DNA from: Sweltsa coloradensis
Taxonomy: Eukaryota; Arthropoda; Insecta; Plecoptera; Chloroperlidae
Assembly: GCA_024449915.1 (NCBI GenBank)
Contig: JAMZAV010001846.1
Coordinates: 124,001-188,000, forward strand
Reading direction: 5' to 3'
DNA length: 64,000 nucleotides
The first letter of the stretch is position 1, and each line of letters begins with the position of its first letter. The notes below the pieces were generated by a model that was not told the origin of the DNA, did no database searches, and saw only the letters and a list, made by a program, of their open reading frames with translations. Made by a program: the position numbers and the translations under genes. Below, piece after piece: positions 53,757-64,000 of the stretch.

Positions 53757-54206
53757 CAGTGTTGGGCAGTTCCCCTAAAAAAGGAACTTTGAAAAGTTAA
53801 GTTACTTCTGCCTAAAAAGGAACTGAGACGTTCCTTTTCATTAAAAAAGGAACTGAAACGTTCCTCGTTCCTCAAAAGGAACTTAGTTCCTTTCAAGTTC
53901 CTTATACAACCACTAATTTAAACAATAATAAATGTGAAATGAGTTAATTCATCATTTACTCTTAATTTATTAAAGTGATGCCCAGGTCATCTGACGAGGG
54001 TGGCGCCATTTTCGAAAACACAAGATGTCACATTGATACTTTTCATACTGCAGTTTACGATATCAGGTACTGGAATTCTGCGGGATTACGATGGCGAAAG
54101 GAACTTATAAAGGAACGTTAAATTCGTTCCAAGTTCCCACGAAATAGTAACTTTGACGTTACAAGTTCCTGATCTAAGAAAAGGAACGCGTTCCTCTCCA
54201 AGACTG
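53757..54206. mobile_element. hAT-like MITE made of GGAAC words
   Basis: Ends CAGTGTTGGGCAG and CTCTCCAAGACTG; exact 8-bp duplication CAATTTAG at 53749 and 54207. The interior repeats AAGGAACTT and GTTCCTTTT words. Confidence 0.82.
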
Positions 54207-55919
54207 CAATTTAGGACGGTCGTACTAAACCATGCACAATTGAAGCAGGTGTTATGTGAAATCCATCATGATGGATGTTGGCTGCATGGCTTAATTTCTC
54301 AACTACGGTATTATTAATAATAATAATGATAATTATGGCTACCTAAAGCCCCAAATACAATTAATAGGGGCCCGTCAAAATGGTTTTATTTTGCAATGAA
54401 CTTGTTTTTCAAATTGGAAGATTGTGGTGTTTTTGGTTTACTGCTGTATTTTTGCAATATATCTGTATTTAGTATTTACCAATTTGTTTGTGTGCAATTA
54501 TTCATTCAATGACTCACTTAATATTCAAGTCTTGTATATCAAACTTTGTAGGCCTACTTATATTCAGATTCATACTGGTTGAAGTTACTAAGACTAAATT
54601 GATACATTTTTGTAATAAAAAAAATATATAACACCTTTTTCTGATTGACCTATAACACTGACAATACAATACTGAATAGGCCCTACTGCATTTATATATA
54701 TCATATTTGAAAATGCAACATTTTTCAATAGTTCCCATTTTTAATGCTTCTTGTCATTAAAAACATGACTATTGTAAATTTCCGTGTTGTTACTGTATGC
54801 AATTTACACCTATTTCGATGTTTGATGAAATTTTGGAATTTTCTGGTTTAGATCAATTCATGCTCATTTTGTTAAAGATATGCAGTTTGCACACAATTTT
54901 GGTTTTATCGTCAATTGCAAATTAGGCCTACACGGGCCTCTAACAATTAATGTATGGTCTTGTGTACACATTAAATGAAATAGGGATTGTTACAAAATAA
55001 AATCTAAGTAACTTTAGATTAGACATAATATGATCCCAGTAGTGACGGTAGTGATTTAGTTGGGGGACATTGCTCTTCAAACTATGCAAGTAGTTACTTC
55101 TAGGATTTACAGTTCCCTATTATTGTGTTAGGGTATTTATATTATTGTTGACAAACTTTGTACATAGGTACATGACCTTGCTGACCTAATTTTTGCACAT
55201 AATTTTGTGATGAAATGTAGTACGATCCAAATTGTAATGAATGAAAGAAACTATATCTAGCACTTGAGATTGAATTGGGTACATATTATGTAGGGCCTAC
55301 TATGCAGATGCATGCATGTTTTAAAATATGCAGTGGATGGAATTCTCTAGGCATGCCTGCAAATAGAAATCTTATCTATTTGATTTGCTCATCCTCTTGA
55401 AAATCCCATCTCGTGCATTAAAAGTTGAAACGGATCTTGCATTAATATTTGCAAAGATCAAAGTGTTCATTTATAATGGCGCAACATGCAGGCCAAATCC
55501 ATGAGGAACAAAATCCGTAGCTCCAACATTTGATTTGTGTGTATATCCATCAATTATTATGTCACAATGTGTGTGCCCACTAAGGATGTGGGTTGAATTT
55601 TTTTTCCCATTTTGAATATTTTGGTGTTAAATTTCCGACCAATTTTTCCAGTTAATTCCAATCTTGCTAAATATTTATACATAATCCTTTTTTTTGAAAT
55701 TATTATTTGTCAATAACAATAATTATTGTGCTGGTTGACATGATCTGCTAGTAACATTATTAGAGGTAGTCGATTTCAATTTGTTTCTCTGTTCAATGTA
55801 TTTTCTTTAACGCAGAAAATTTTCCAAATTGAATCTTTTGTGGTAAAAACCCACATCACTAAGTGCCCACTTTATGTTCTTATGATGTGTAACTATCAAC
55901 TTCACCTGGTTGTGATAGG
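54207..55919. other. No gene recognised
   Basis: AT-rich intergenic sequence; only short frames. Confidence 0.5.
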
Positions 55920-57195
55920 CTCCATACGAGAGTTTGGCTTTGGGCGGCGCAGTATCTACTAACTTTGGTCCGTGGTGGGCAAAGAACGCAATTTTAACAT
56001 GGTTATGATAGGTTGATGTGAAGAAATCACGTATTTTTCATCGCCTACACTTTAAAAAATTAAATTCTTCCAGTAACATTTTAGGTAGTACTTTTTGTCG
56101 GCCACGAAACGGTAAGTCTATTTCTAAAGCGTCGAAAGTGGCCAGCTGGCATAGCCCTTAGACCTGCTTTTCCGGGTCCCAACTTTCAATTGTTTTTGAA
56201 AAAAACGAGCTTCATTTTCCATCGTTTCTTTGCCAAAACATTAATAAAAGATAATTGGATGAGCGTAGCGAGCGAAGCGAAGATTCCATTTCACTACACT
56301 GGAGAAAAAAATCCGGAATGTTTTTTTTTTTTTTTCTTTCTTTCTGTATTTTTGTGTGTCTGTTAACACAATTCCGGCTAAACCGATACTCCGATTGCGA
56401 TGAAATTTCATGGAGGCCTTCGAAATCTCTGAACTTAGAACTGCCACGTTTTTGAGCGCAATCGGGAAATTTTTTCTCATAAAAAACGCAATTTTACGAT
56501 TTTTTTCGATTTTTTAAAACTTTCTTCGACTCATAACACCTACATGCTTTATCCGATTGTAATGATTTTTTCACAGAACCTTAATTTTATGAATTAAGAT
56601 ATTCGTGCGAAATTTGAGCGTAATCGAAAAATTATTTCTCATGAAAATCGAAATTTTACGGGTTTTTTCTTTTTTAAAACAATTCTTTGACTTATTACAC
56701 CTACATGCTTTATCCTATTGTAATTATTTTTTCACAGAACCTTAATTTTATGAATTAATATATTCGTGTTAAATTTGAGCGCAATCTAATATTTATTTCT
56801 TATGAAAATTGCAATTTTACGATTTTTTTCTTTTTTAAAAATTACGATTAATTAAAAAAATTAAGTTATTTTTTTATTTAATTTAATTTAATTTAATTAA
56901 AAAAAAATCTTCGACTAAGTAATGATTTTTTCACAGAACAACAGAAAATCCGCGTAACACATGGCAGCTCAATGCACCAATTACGCTCATCCAACAACGC
57001 GGCGGGACTTAAGCGTTTTCCTAGTAAATAGAATACATATTCAATTTGTTTTACTGCCAAATTGTATGCAACTTTGAAGAAATCTTCAATTCAACCTTTT
57101 AACGTGTTTAGATGGTGCCAATGTGCCACCGTAATTTTTGCCCACCATTCGGCCATGACAGTCGGTGTGACGTCATCTGAAACTCTGGTACAGAC
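55920..57195. mobile_element. GAGTTTCAG MITE, copy 2, split by a helentron
   Basis: 55920-56255 and 57025-57195 together match 49247-49790, including CATGACAGTCGGTGTGACGT near the right end. The helentron-like element sits between the halves. Confidence 0.7.
56256..57024 (+). mobile_element. Helentron-like element, subfamily B
   Basis: TGGATGAGCGTAGCGAGCGA to AAGCGTTTTCCTAG; subterminal CGCTCATCCAACAACGCGGC. Flanking T on both sides. Internal near-tandem repeats of about 125 bp (TTTGAGCG-AATCG / TTTTACG blocks). Confidence 0.8.
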
Positions 57196-57199
57196 CATA

Positions 57200-58240
57200 A
57201 TAGTATATCTATCCAGTTTGCAACAGGTTATCAATACTCTACAGAGGTGATTCCTGTATCTTGATCTATCTTATTTGTACTGTTAGGCCCTACCTGTGTT
57301 GTGTGGATGTAACATTCCTCTGGAAACCTTACGTTGTGTGGGCGATGGTGATTGATAGTGCACCTGTAGTCCGGCACTCATTAAGAAGCCATTTTTGGCT
57401 TTGTTGTATTGTACCTACTTAGCCTACATAGTGTTTCGTTCATATGTGCTAAATGTTATTTATATTTATTATTTAAAGCTACATTTAAATTAGGGTTTGG
57501 ATTTGTTCAAGCTATTCATTCCCATTTGTCCTTGATGTGTATGAAGCTTATTTTATTTGTGTGCACTGCACTGTGAATATAGCCAGACTGGTTGATTTAC
57601 TTCCGTATTGCATTTATTATGTGCTACTGATTATAACTTATATAAGTCTGTCTATCATACATTCTCATTCTGTTTCTGTGTCAACTTGTCTCAATAAATA
57701 CCCTAAAGTGATGTCTATGTGTGATACTAATACAATGCACCCCTTGCACATGCAAAAACCTGCTAAACTATCTAGGGCGACGGTCGTTCGCCCGTAGCCA
57801 AGCGCACGCGACTGCTAGATGGCGATGACTAACTCGACCCTGTTTACTCCTACCCGAGTTGGGGGGTTTTCAGCGATCTGCACACGCCGCCCCGAAATAT
57901 TTACAATCTTGAAACTCGGTATATGACCTGATATGTGGTCCATGACCTACCAAAAAATAATCAGCCCAATCCGATAACTCGTTTGTGTTAAAAAAGTGCC
58001 TCAACATGGTCGAAAAAACTCCGGCTGGCTGGGTGGGTGGCTAGCTGAGCTGGATGTGGATTCTGACTGAGAGGAATAAGAGCCTACAGAGAAAACGGTA
58101 CATCTTAGAACTATATGAAACTTGGACCACACTTAGATGTACCTAGTAACTCAAGACTCGTACACTTTTGTTTTCAAAATCAAAACCAACACCATTTAAA
58201 TTCAAAACCATTAATAAATATCTAACACATGGGCTCCATG
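57200..58240. other. No gene recognised
   Basis: Includes a GC-balanced patch at 57770-57910. No domain. Confidence 0.5.
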
Positions 58241-58244
58241 CACA

Positions 58245-58816
58245 AAATTTGGCATGGGGGTAGATAAAAATATCAGAATTAATAATCCGCTGAGAGGCAA
58301 GTGATATTCCACCCCCAACACCCCCTAAAATTGGAATAATTCATAGCTCTAACCCAACATTGATTTTTTATTCAAATTAGTTATTAAAATTATGTTTTAA
58401 TGTGTTTTAACCTATTGGCATATTCTCATTTCCTAAACCACATTTTTTCAACCCCCATCCCTAATAGTTTATATTATACCTTGATTTCCAGCATTCACAA
58501 CAAAGACGCCTATTGAGTTATCAGCATGAAATTTGGCATGATGGTACATGAACAATAATCCGCCGAGAGGCAAGCGATATTCCACCCCCTAAATCATCCC
58601 CTAAAATTGGAATAATTCATAGCTCTAACCCAAAATTGAATTTTTATTCAAATTAGTTATTAAAATTATGTTTTAATGTGTTTTAACCCAATTGGCTTAT
58701 TCTCATTTCCTAAACCACATTTTTTCATCCCCCATCCCTAGTAGTTTATATTATTTTTACCTTGATTTCCAGCATTCACCATGAAGGCACCTAATGAGTT
58801 ATCAGCATGAAATTTG
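58245..58816. repeat. Tandem repeat, unit about 283 bp, two copies
   Basis: AAATTTGGCATG recurs at 58245, 58529 and, broken by a transposon, 58810/61280. The units share CCTAAAATTGGAATAATTCA and AACCACATTTTTTCA. Confidence 0.8.
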
Positions 58817-59138
58817 CAAGTGGCGTGCAGACAATGGTTCCGCGGCGCGAGCGCGCCGGTGCCAAAGCCAGGGGTGTACCCACCCCCTGGCTTTGGGTGA
58901 CCCACCCCCACTCACCTTTAGAGAAGGTGTGGGTGGGAGAAAAAATATAACATGTACAGGTAATACAAGAGAAATTGTTATTAGTTATCACTTCACTAGG
59001 TTTGCAAGCTGGATGTAATGGTGTATAGTTGTATAGCAATATCTTGGTAGTTATGTCGTCTTCGGCATCAGCAGAGCGAACATTTTCTAAATTAAAATTG
59101 ATCACGAACCGCCTTCGCACGACCGTTGAAGAGGAGAG

Positions 59139-60595
59139 CAGTGGTGGATGCAGGGGGCGGTAGGGGCGATCGCCCCCCCTTGATCCTTGAAAACCTAAAT
59201 TTTATTCTATAATGAATATGTTCAGACACCAGAAATATCAATGTTTTTTTTCTTTCGATTATGATTTTTTAAATTTTTTTTATTGCTTTTAGTCAATTCC
59301 TCACAGTTACACGATATTATTTTCTTTGGTTTTCCCCAAAATCGTAACACATCTATAACTTCATAGGCTTTGATGGTCCCATGAAAATTTCAGCACGATC
59401 AGAGTAGCCATTTAACCGGTAGAGCGCGAGCAGACAGAAAAAAAACACTTAGGCTATTTTTCTCGGGGGAGCGAAATTACTCTCATTGGATGAGCGAAGC
59501 AAAGATTCCATTTCACAACACTGGAGAAAAAAATCCGGAATGTTTTTTTTTCTTTCTTTCTTTCTTTTTTCTCTGTATTTTTGTGTGTTTGTTAACACGA
59601 TTCCGGCTAATTGATACTCCAACTACAATGAAATTTTATGGAGGCCTTCGAATTTCTGAACTTAGAACTGCCACGTTTTTGAGCGCAATCGAAAAATTAT
59701 TTTTCATGAAAATCGCAATTTTACGATTTTTTTCAATTTTAAAAAAAAATTCTTCGTCTTATAACACCTATATGCTTTTTCCAATTTTAATGATTTTTTC
59801 ACAGAATTTAATTTTATGAATTAAGATATTCGTATGAAATTCGTATGAAATTTGAGCGCAATCGAAATGTTATTTCTCATGAATATCCAAATTTTACGGG
59901 TTTTTTCTTTTTTAAAACTGTTCTTTGACTTATAACACCAACATGCTTCATCCTAGTGTAATGATTTTTTCACAGAACCTTAATTTCATGAATTATTATA
60001 TTCGTGTTAAATTTGAGCGCAATCAAATAATTATTTCTTATGAAAATTTCAATATTACGATTTTTTCCCTTTGTTAAATTATGATTTATTAAAAAAAATT
60101 TAAATTTAAGTAAATTTTTTATTTAATTTAATTTAAAAAAAAATTTCAACTTAGTAATGATTTTTTCACAGAACAACAGAAAACCGCATATAACACATGG
60201 CAGCACAATGCACCAATTACGCTCATCCAACAACGCGGCGGGACTTAAGCGTTTTCCTAGTCCAATAACATTAATTTCAACACTGATTTTGAAAATGTGA
60301 GGGTATAGAAACACATGAGCGATAGCGATTACAAAGGGACTTAATTCAGTTTGTTGTTGGGCTTGGGCCTTCTTTCGGTTTTACCTTCCTCCAGAGGGCC
60401 TATTTTAGTGAGCAACTGCAAAAAAATATATTGAAATATACCCTCTCTAAAGTCATTAAACTCGTTTTTGAAAAAAGGCCTAAAAAAAATTCCCTGCGGG
60501 ACTAAGCCAGGGGGCTACGCCCCCCAGACCCCCCGTGTGGTGCGAGCTGAGTCGCCCCCCCCCCCCCCCTTTGAGAGGGCCCGGATCCGCCCCTG
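59139..60595. mobile_element. Inner hAT element
   Basis: Ends CAGTGGTGGATGCAGG and CCGGATCCGCCCCTG, related to the hAT at 7672; exact 8-bp duplication GAGGAGAG at 59131 and 60596. GATCGCCCCCCC near the left end and GGGGGCTACGCCCCC near the right are shared family blocks. Confidence 0.9.
59487..60260 (+). mobile_element. Helentron-like element, subfamily B, innermost of the nest
   Basis: TGGATGAGCGAAGCAAAGAT to AAGCGTTTTCCTAG, flanked by T; very similar to 56256-57024. Confidence 0.8.
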
Positions 60596-61286
60596 GAGGA
60601 GAGACTCGAAGACCTAATGACCTTGGCGTGTGAAATAGATATAAACATAGCTGTAGATAGGTTTGCTGCTTCTTCAGAAGTATACAAACGTACCCTAGTC
60701 TACCACTAGCTAGACACTGTCACTCATGTTGTTGTCAAAACCATATGCATTGGAAGTACTATAAATAATATTTTACAATTCGCTCAATAGACATCCACTT
60801 TTTCCTAGTTGAAGAAAATTTAAAGGGGCTGTCTTAATAATTGTATTGTAACCTGTGATTAATGTTAGATTCGGTGTGCTAATTACCTTACGATCAAACA
60901 GACCATACTAGGTTAATTGTATATCCACATTATGATTTTCTCAGTGTGTTAAAAACATATCCACAAATTGAAAATGGTAAATGGTTAATTTAATATAAAA
61001 TTTGAAATAAATAAAAGAATATAGCAAATATAGCAAATCCTTGAAAAGTTTCCTATAAATTATTGCAAATTTGCAATTAGTAATTTAGTGTCCTAAATGT
61101 CTCAGATCGCACTACAGGCTATCTTGAGGGAATAATGGACCCAAAAATTTTCCGCCTCCGGCGGCTGGGGCTTCGCCCCAGACCCCGTGTGGCCAGCGCA
61201 AGTACATACACGGGGGTGGGTGTACCCATTAGTATGATCGCGCTCGCGCCGGTCCCTATCGAACCTCTGCACGCCACTGAAATTTG

Positions 61287-61500
61287 GCATGACCTTAGCC
61301 GTCCGGGCTATGCTCTTACCAATTAATTCTTACAAAAATTTGGAAAGTGAATCAAACTCCGTCTAAGCCGTACATCGGAGCACTTAAATAATTTTTATTG
61401 TTCAAGTTTGTCAGTAAAAGTAATAGGCTACATATTAGCCCCCCCAAGTTATTTTTAACGTTTTTTATGATGAAAAAAGAACAATATAACAATGATGATG
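61287..61500. other. No feature seen
   Basis: Short AT-rich gap between the nest and a SINE fragment. Confidence 0.4.
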
Positions 61501-61502
61501 AT

Positions 61503-61595
61503 GCAGGGTTGGCTTGGTCCCTTTGGTTTACTGTCCCCCAAATCAGTTGTGTGACTGAGTGGGTAGACTCTAAATACGGATTTATTTTATTTATC
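61503..61595 (+). mobile_element. tRNA-derived SINE, tail fragment
   Basis: GCAGGGTTGGCTTGGTCCCT to ACTGAGTGGGTAGACTCTAA only. Confidence 0.75.
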
Positions 61596-61599
61596 GAAG

Positions 61600-62135
61600 C
61601 TTAAACGCGCCGCCTTATGCGTGGAGGCGGTCACCCGAATCATCTCAATAATATTCAAGAGCTCTGCTGGTAAAAGTTTTGTACCAACAGTCGACTTGGG
61701 GCTACAGCCGCCTCGATGCCGCATTCGGAGTTTACGACCGTCGGGTGGTCGCTAGGATTTCTCTTAGAGACCTCGCTTCAGTTGCCTGACAATCAAACCA
61801 CAGGCTATTCAAGGAGTGCCCTGTTCCTGGTTTTTTAGGACCTATCACTTTTAAAACGGTTAAGCTAAAATGGCTTCTGTGATTCGATGCTTCGGCCTAA
61901 CACGGCAAAGTAGGCCTAAACCAAATGAAATAGGGTGGAAGTTAAACATTTTATCAAACTATTCATCTAGCATCAACTGGAATAAAAAAAAACTAACCTA
62001 ATTACCCTATGAAGAATCACTCTGTGTACATGTTGCATTTAGTTGGTTAAATTAAGTTTTATTATAAAAACATGGTGGTTTAAATCAGATTAGGCTCGAG
62101 GCATAAGCAGGGTTACCACTGCACGACACCTTCCA
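61600..62135. other. No gene recognised
   Basis: GC-richer 61600-61830 with no open frame of note. Confidence 0.45.
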
Positions 62136-62139
62136 TACA

Positions 62140-62325
62140 TAACCACTGATTGCTATATTTCCAATTAAAATATCTGTCTTTGGTTGGTTATCGCTCACTC
62201 GTCGATTGCGTCGGGGCCTGCAGGGTTGGTTTGGTCGCTTTGATTAAAGTCCCCACTGAAAATCAGTTATATAACTGAGTGGGTAGACTCTAATAAAATT
62301 TATTTATTATTTATTTTATAGTTGC
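62140..62325 (+). mobile_element. 5'-truncated tRNA-derived SINE
   Basis: ACCACTGATTGCTATATTTC to AACTGAGTGGGTAGACTCTA and an ATTT tail. Confidence 0.8.
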
Positions 62326-62552
62326 TTTAGTTGCCTTGCCTATAATGTCAAAAAAAGTTGCCTTTTAGTTGCTAATATGTAATCAAATAGTTTCGTACAA
62401 GTTGCCCATGCGGCCAAATTCCAAACGATTTATGCAAAAAATCTAAATATCGGGGTACAATCCAGTTGAAAAAAACATGATTACCGACCGGTAAAAGCTC
62501 TAGGATAATATTGAGGTGTGACTGATCTTGGGTGTGACCGAGTACACATTTT

Positions 62553-62706
62553 GGGTACGTTCCGAATGATGCTCCCACGCGCCCACAACACCCAGACATG
62601 CCCAAGATGCCCGAGGTTTAACATCGGGCGTTGTGATGGCGGCGGTGTTTACGGAATGCTTTGGGCACGCCCAAGCATGCAAGTTAGCATCATACGGAAT
62701 GTACCC
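62553..62706. mobile_element. Short MITE
   Basis: GGGTACGTTCCGAATGATGC and its mirror GCATCATACGGAATGTACCC; GC-rich interior with CGCCCACAACACCC. Confidence 0.65.
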
Positions 62707-64000
62707 AAAGAAGGCAAGGAAGGTTGTAATAGGCGGGATTTTTAAATAGGTACCTCGAAAAAAAATTTTGTAGTGGATTTTCAAATCATGGCTTTTTAAT
62801 AGCATTGCCTATATTTTTGTAATTTAACGAAAAGCAAGATTTGGGTCTGGTAAATCTGTAATTTGGCATTTAATGTATATGTGAAGTTAGAAATAGTTGC
62901 TAAATAGTTGTTTGGAGTATTTTGCCAAAAATAGTTGCTTTCTTTAAATAAGTTGCTAAATAGTTGGAAATAGTTGCCAGTGGCAGCCCTGCATAAGTGT
63001 TTACCAAGAAAAGTTAAAATAGATTAAAGTTGTTCTAGTTAACATTCCAAATGAAACAAGTAGAAGTTAAACCACATTTCAAAAAAATATGATCGGCTGT
63101 TCCATAACGGTGGTATCTTAGGCCTACTCATGTAGTAGTATCTAGGAAGCCCTGATGAAGAGTGAAGACAACGGTAGGTGGCCGTTAGACGGCGCAGCCA
63201 ACACATTCAGGCACCTTATACAGCTAGCCGTGTTGGTAAATAAGATACCACCGCAATGCAACAAAACAGCAAGATCGTTTTAAAAAATGTTGTCAACAAG
63301 ACACTTGGGCATAAATGTCTTATTTTCCTACTAGCCCATGCAAGTTTACAGTGTTTACGTAAACATCATTAATTCCCTCAAAACAAATTAGCCTAATTAA
63401 GATGGTTGGATGGTAACTTCTAGTAGCATGTAGGGTTTATTTAATGGGGGTAGGCCATAGGGGGCTAACAGTTCAGCCAGATTAAGCTACGCAAATCATT
63501 GTTAGATGAAGATAAAATTTATTGTGATGGAATGCAATCAATTTGGTTCAATCTCAAAACATCATGTTGAATACAGGGTACTATATTATATTGTTGGGCA
63601 ACATTTGCACACTCAATTCAGTTCATTGCCCTTCATACAAATATATTCTCAATTAGCAAATAAGGACCCTCAGGTCACAACATCTTCACAGTTACAGAAC
63701 AAAAATTTTACAATAATTTATAAAATGCCAAGGAACATAAGCTACGCTAAGCCTAGAATAGTCTAAACCAATGAGCTTTATAGAGTATCATACTACATTT
63801 CTCACTAGATAAAGCATGTACAGGATTGCAATTCCACAGTCGCAACTCGCAAGCCTCTTAAACGCATACCGTAGCGGAGGAACCTGTGGTTAGCTAATGC
63901 ACAGTGCGAGGGATCTTTATTATTAATTGCAACCTTCAGGCCACAGGCCAGTGTGGAGCAACTTTGTAACCCAGTCCACACGTTGTTCTAGTGATAAACG
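62707..64000. other. No gene recognised
   Basis: AT-rich. A GGTGGTATCTTA/TAAGATACCACC inverted pair at about 63101-63253 may be another MITE. Confidence 0.45.

Larger units (their letters stand above)
59029..60709 (+). pseudogene. hAT transposase C-terminal dimerisation domain, interrupted
   Basis: Two pieces, 59029-59138 and 60604-60709. The first reads SSASAERTFSKLKLITNRLR and TTVEE; the second continues LEDLMTLACEIDINIAVDRF to a TAG. SAERTFSKLKLI is the signature of the hAT C-terminal dimerisation region. The two pieces are in one frame if the inner hAT and one copy of its duplication are ignored, so the domain was open when hit. An in-frame TAG lies just upstream at 59026; the N-terminal DNA-binding and catalytic parts are missing. 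Confidence 0.85.
58817..61278 (+). mobile_element. Outer hAT element carrying a transposase C-terminus
   Basis: Ends CAAGTGGCGTGCAGA and TCTGCACGCCACT; 8-bp duplication GAAATTTG at 58809 and 61279. Both ends carry GCGCGAGCGCG-like blocks just inside. It holds a hAT dimerisation-domain remnant and a second hAT. Confidence 0.8.

Overview
This is animal nuclear DNA. Genes are split by GT-AG introns, coding density is very low, and most of the sequence is transposable-element debris. The two recognisable host genes, a leishmanolysin-like metallopeptidase and the SMUG1 uracil-DNA glycosylase, are animal families. The repeat mix (helentron-like elements, P-type and hAT elements, Penelope-like remains, a 5S-derived SINE, RNase H-bearing LINEs) and the strong enrichment of TAGGCCTA-like words suggest a marine invertebrate. 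I cannot place the phylum from sequence alone.

Layout. 1-6,895 is repeat-rich flank: two helentron-like elements tail to tail, a further 400-bp palindrome, a TTAA-flanked MITE holding a smaller MITE, and a deleted LINE. 6,896-37,166 (+) is the leishmanolysin-like gene in 13 coding exons, about 670 codons spread over 30 kb. Its introns carry nearly every repeat class seen here: a 4-kb RNase H LINE in intron 4, a P-like element with a THAP domain in intron 10, a split SINE and a hAT in intron 12, and a 5S-rRNA-derived SINE inside a helentron in intron 1. 37,167-47,134 is intergenic with a few MITEs and a LINE 3' remnant. 47,135-50,771 (+) is SMUG1 in four coding exons (249 aa), complete, with tandem AATAAA signals just downstream. 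50,830-64,000 has no host gene that I recognise. It holds a LINE ORF1 (gag-like, zinc knuckles), hAT MITEs, a tandem repeat of about 283 bp, and a three-level nest: a helentron in a hAT, in the transposase remnant of an older hAT.

The two host genes are neighbours on the same strand, but nothing in the sequence links them functionally: one is a predicted secreted or membrane-anchored zinc peptidase, the other a nuclear base-excision repair enzyme. The main value of the window is its record of transposon activity. Many insertions keep exact target-site duplications (8 bp for the hAT-like families, about 9 bp for the P-like element, TTAA for others), so their ends are defined to the base and their relative ages can be read from the nesting. 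No prokaryotic features, CRISPR arrays or operons are present.
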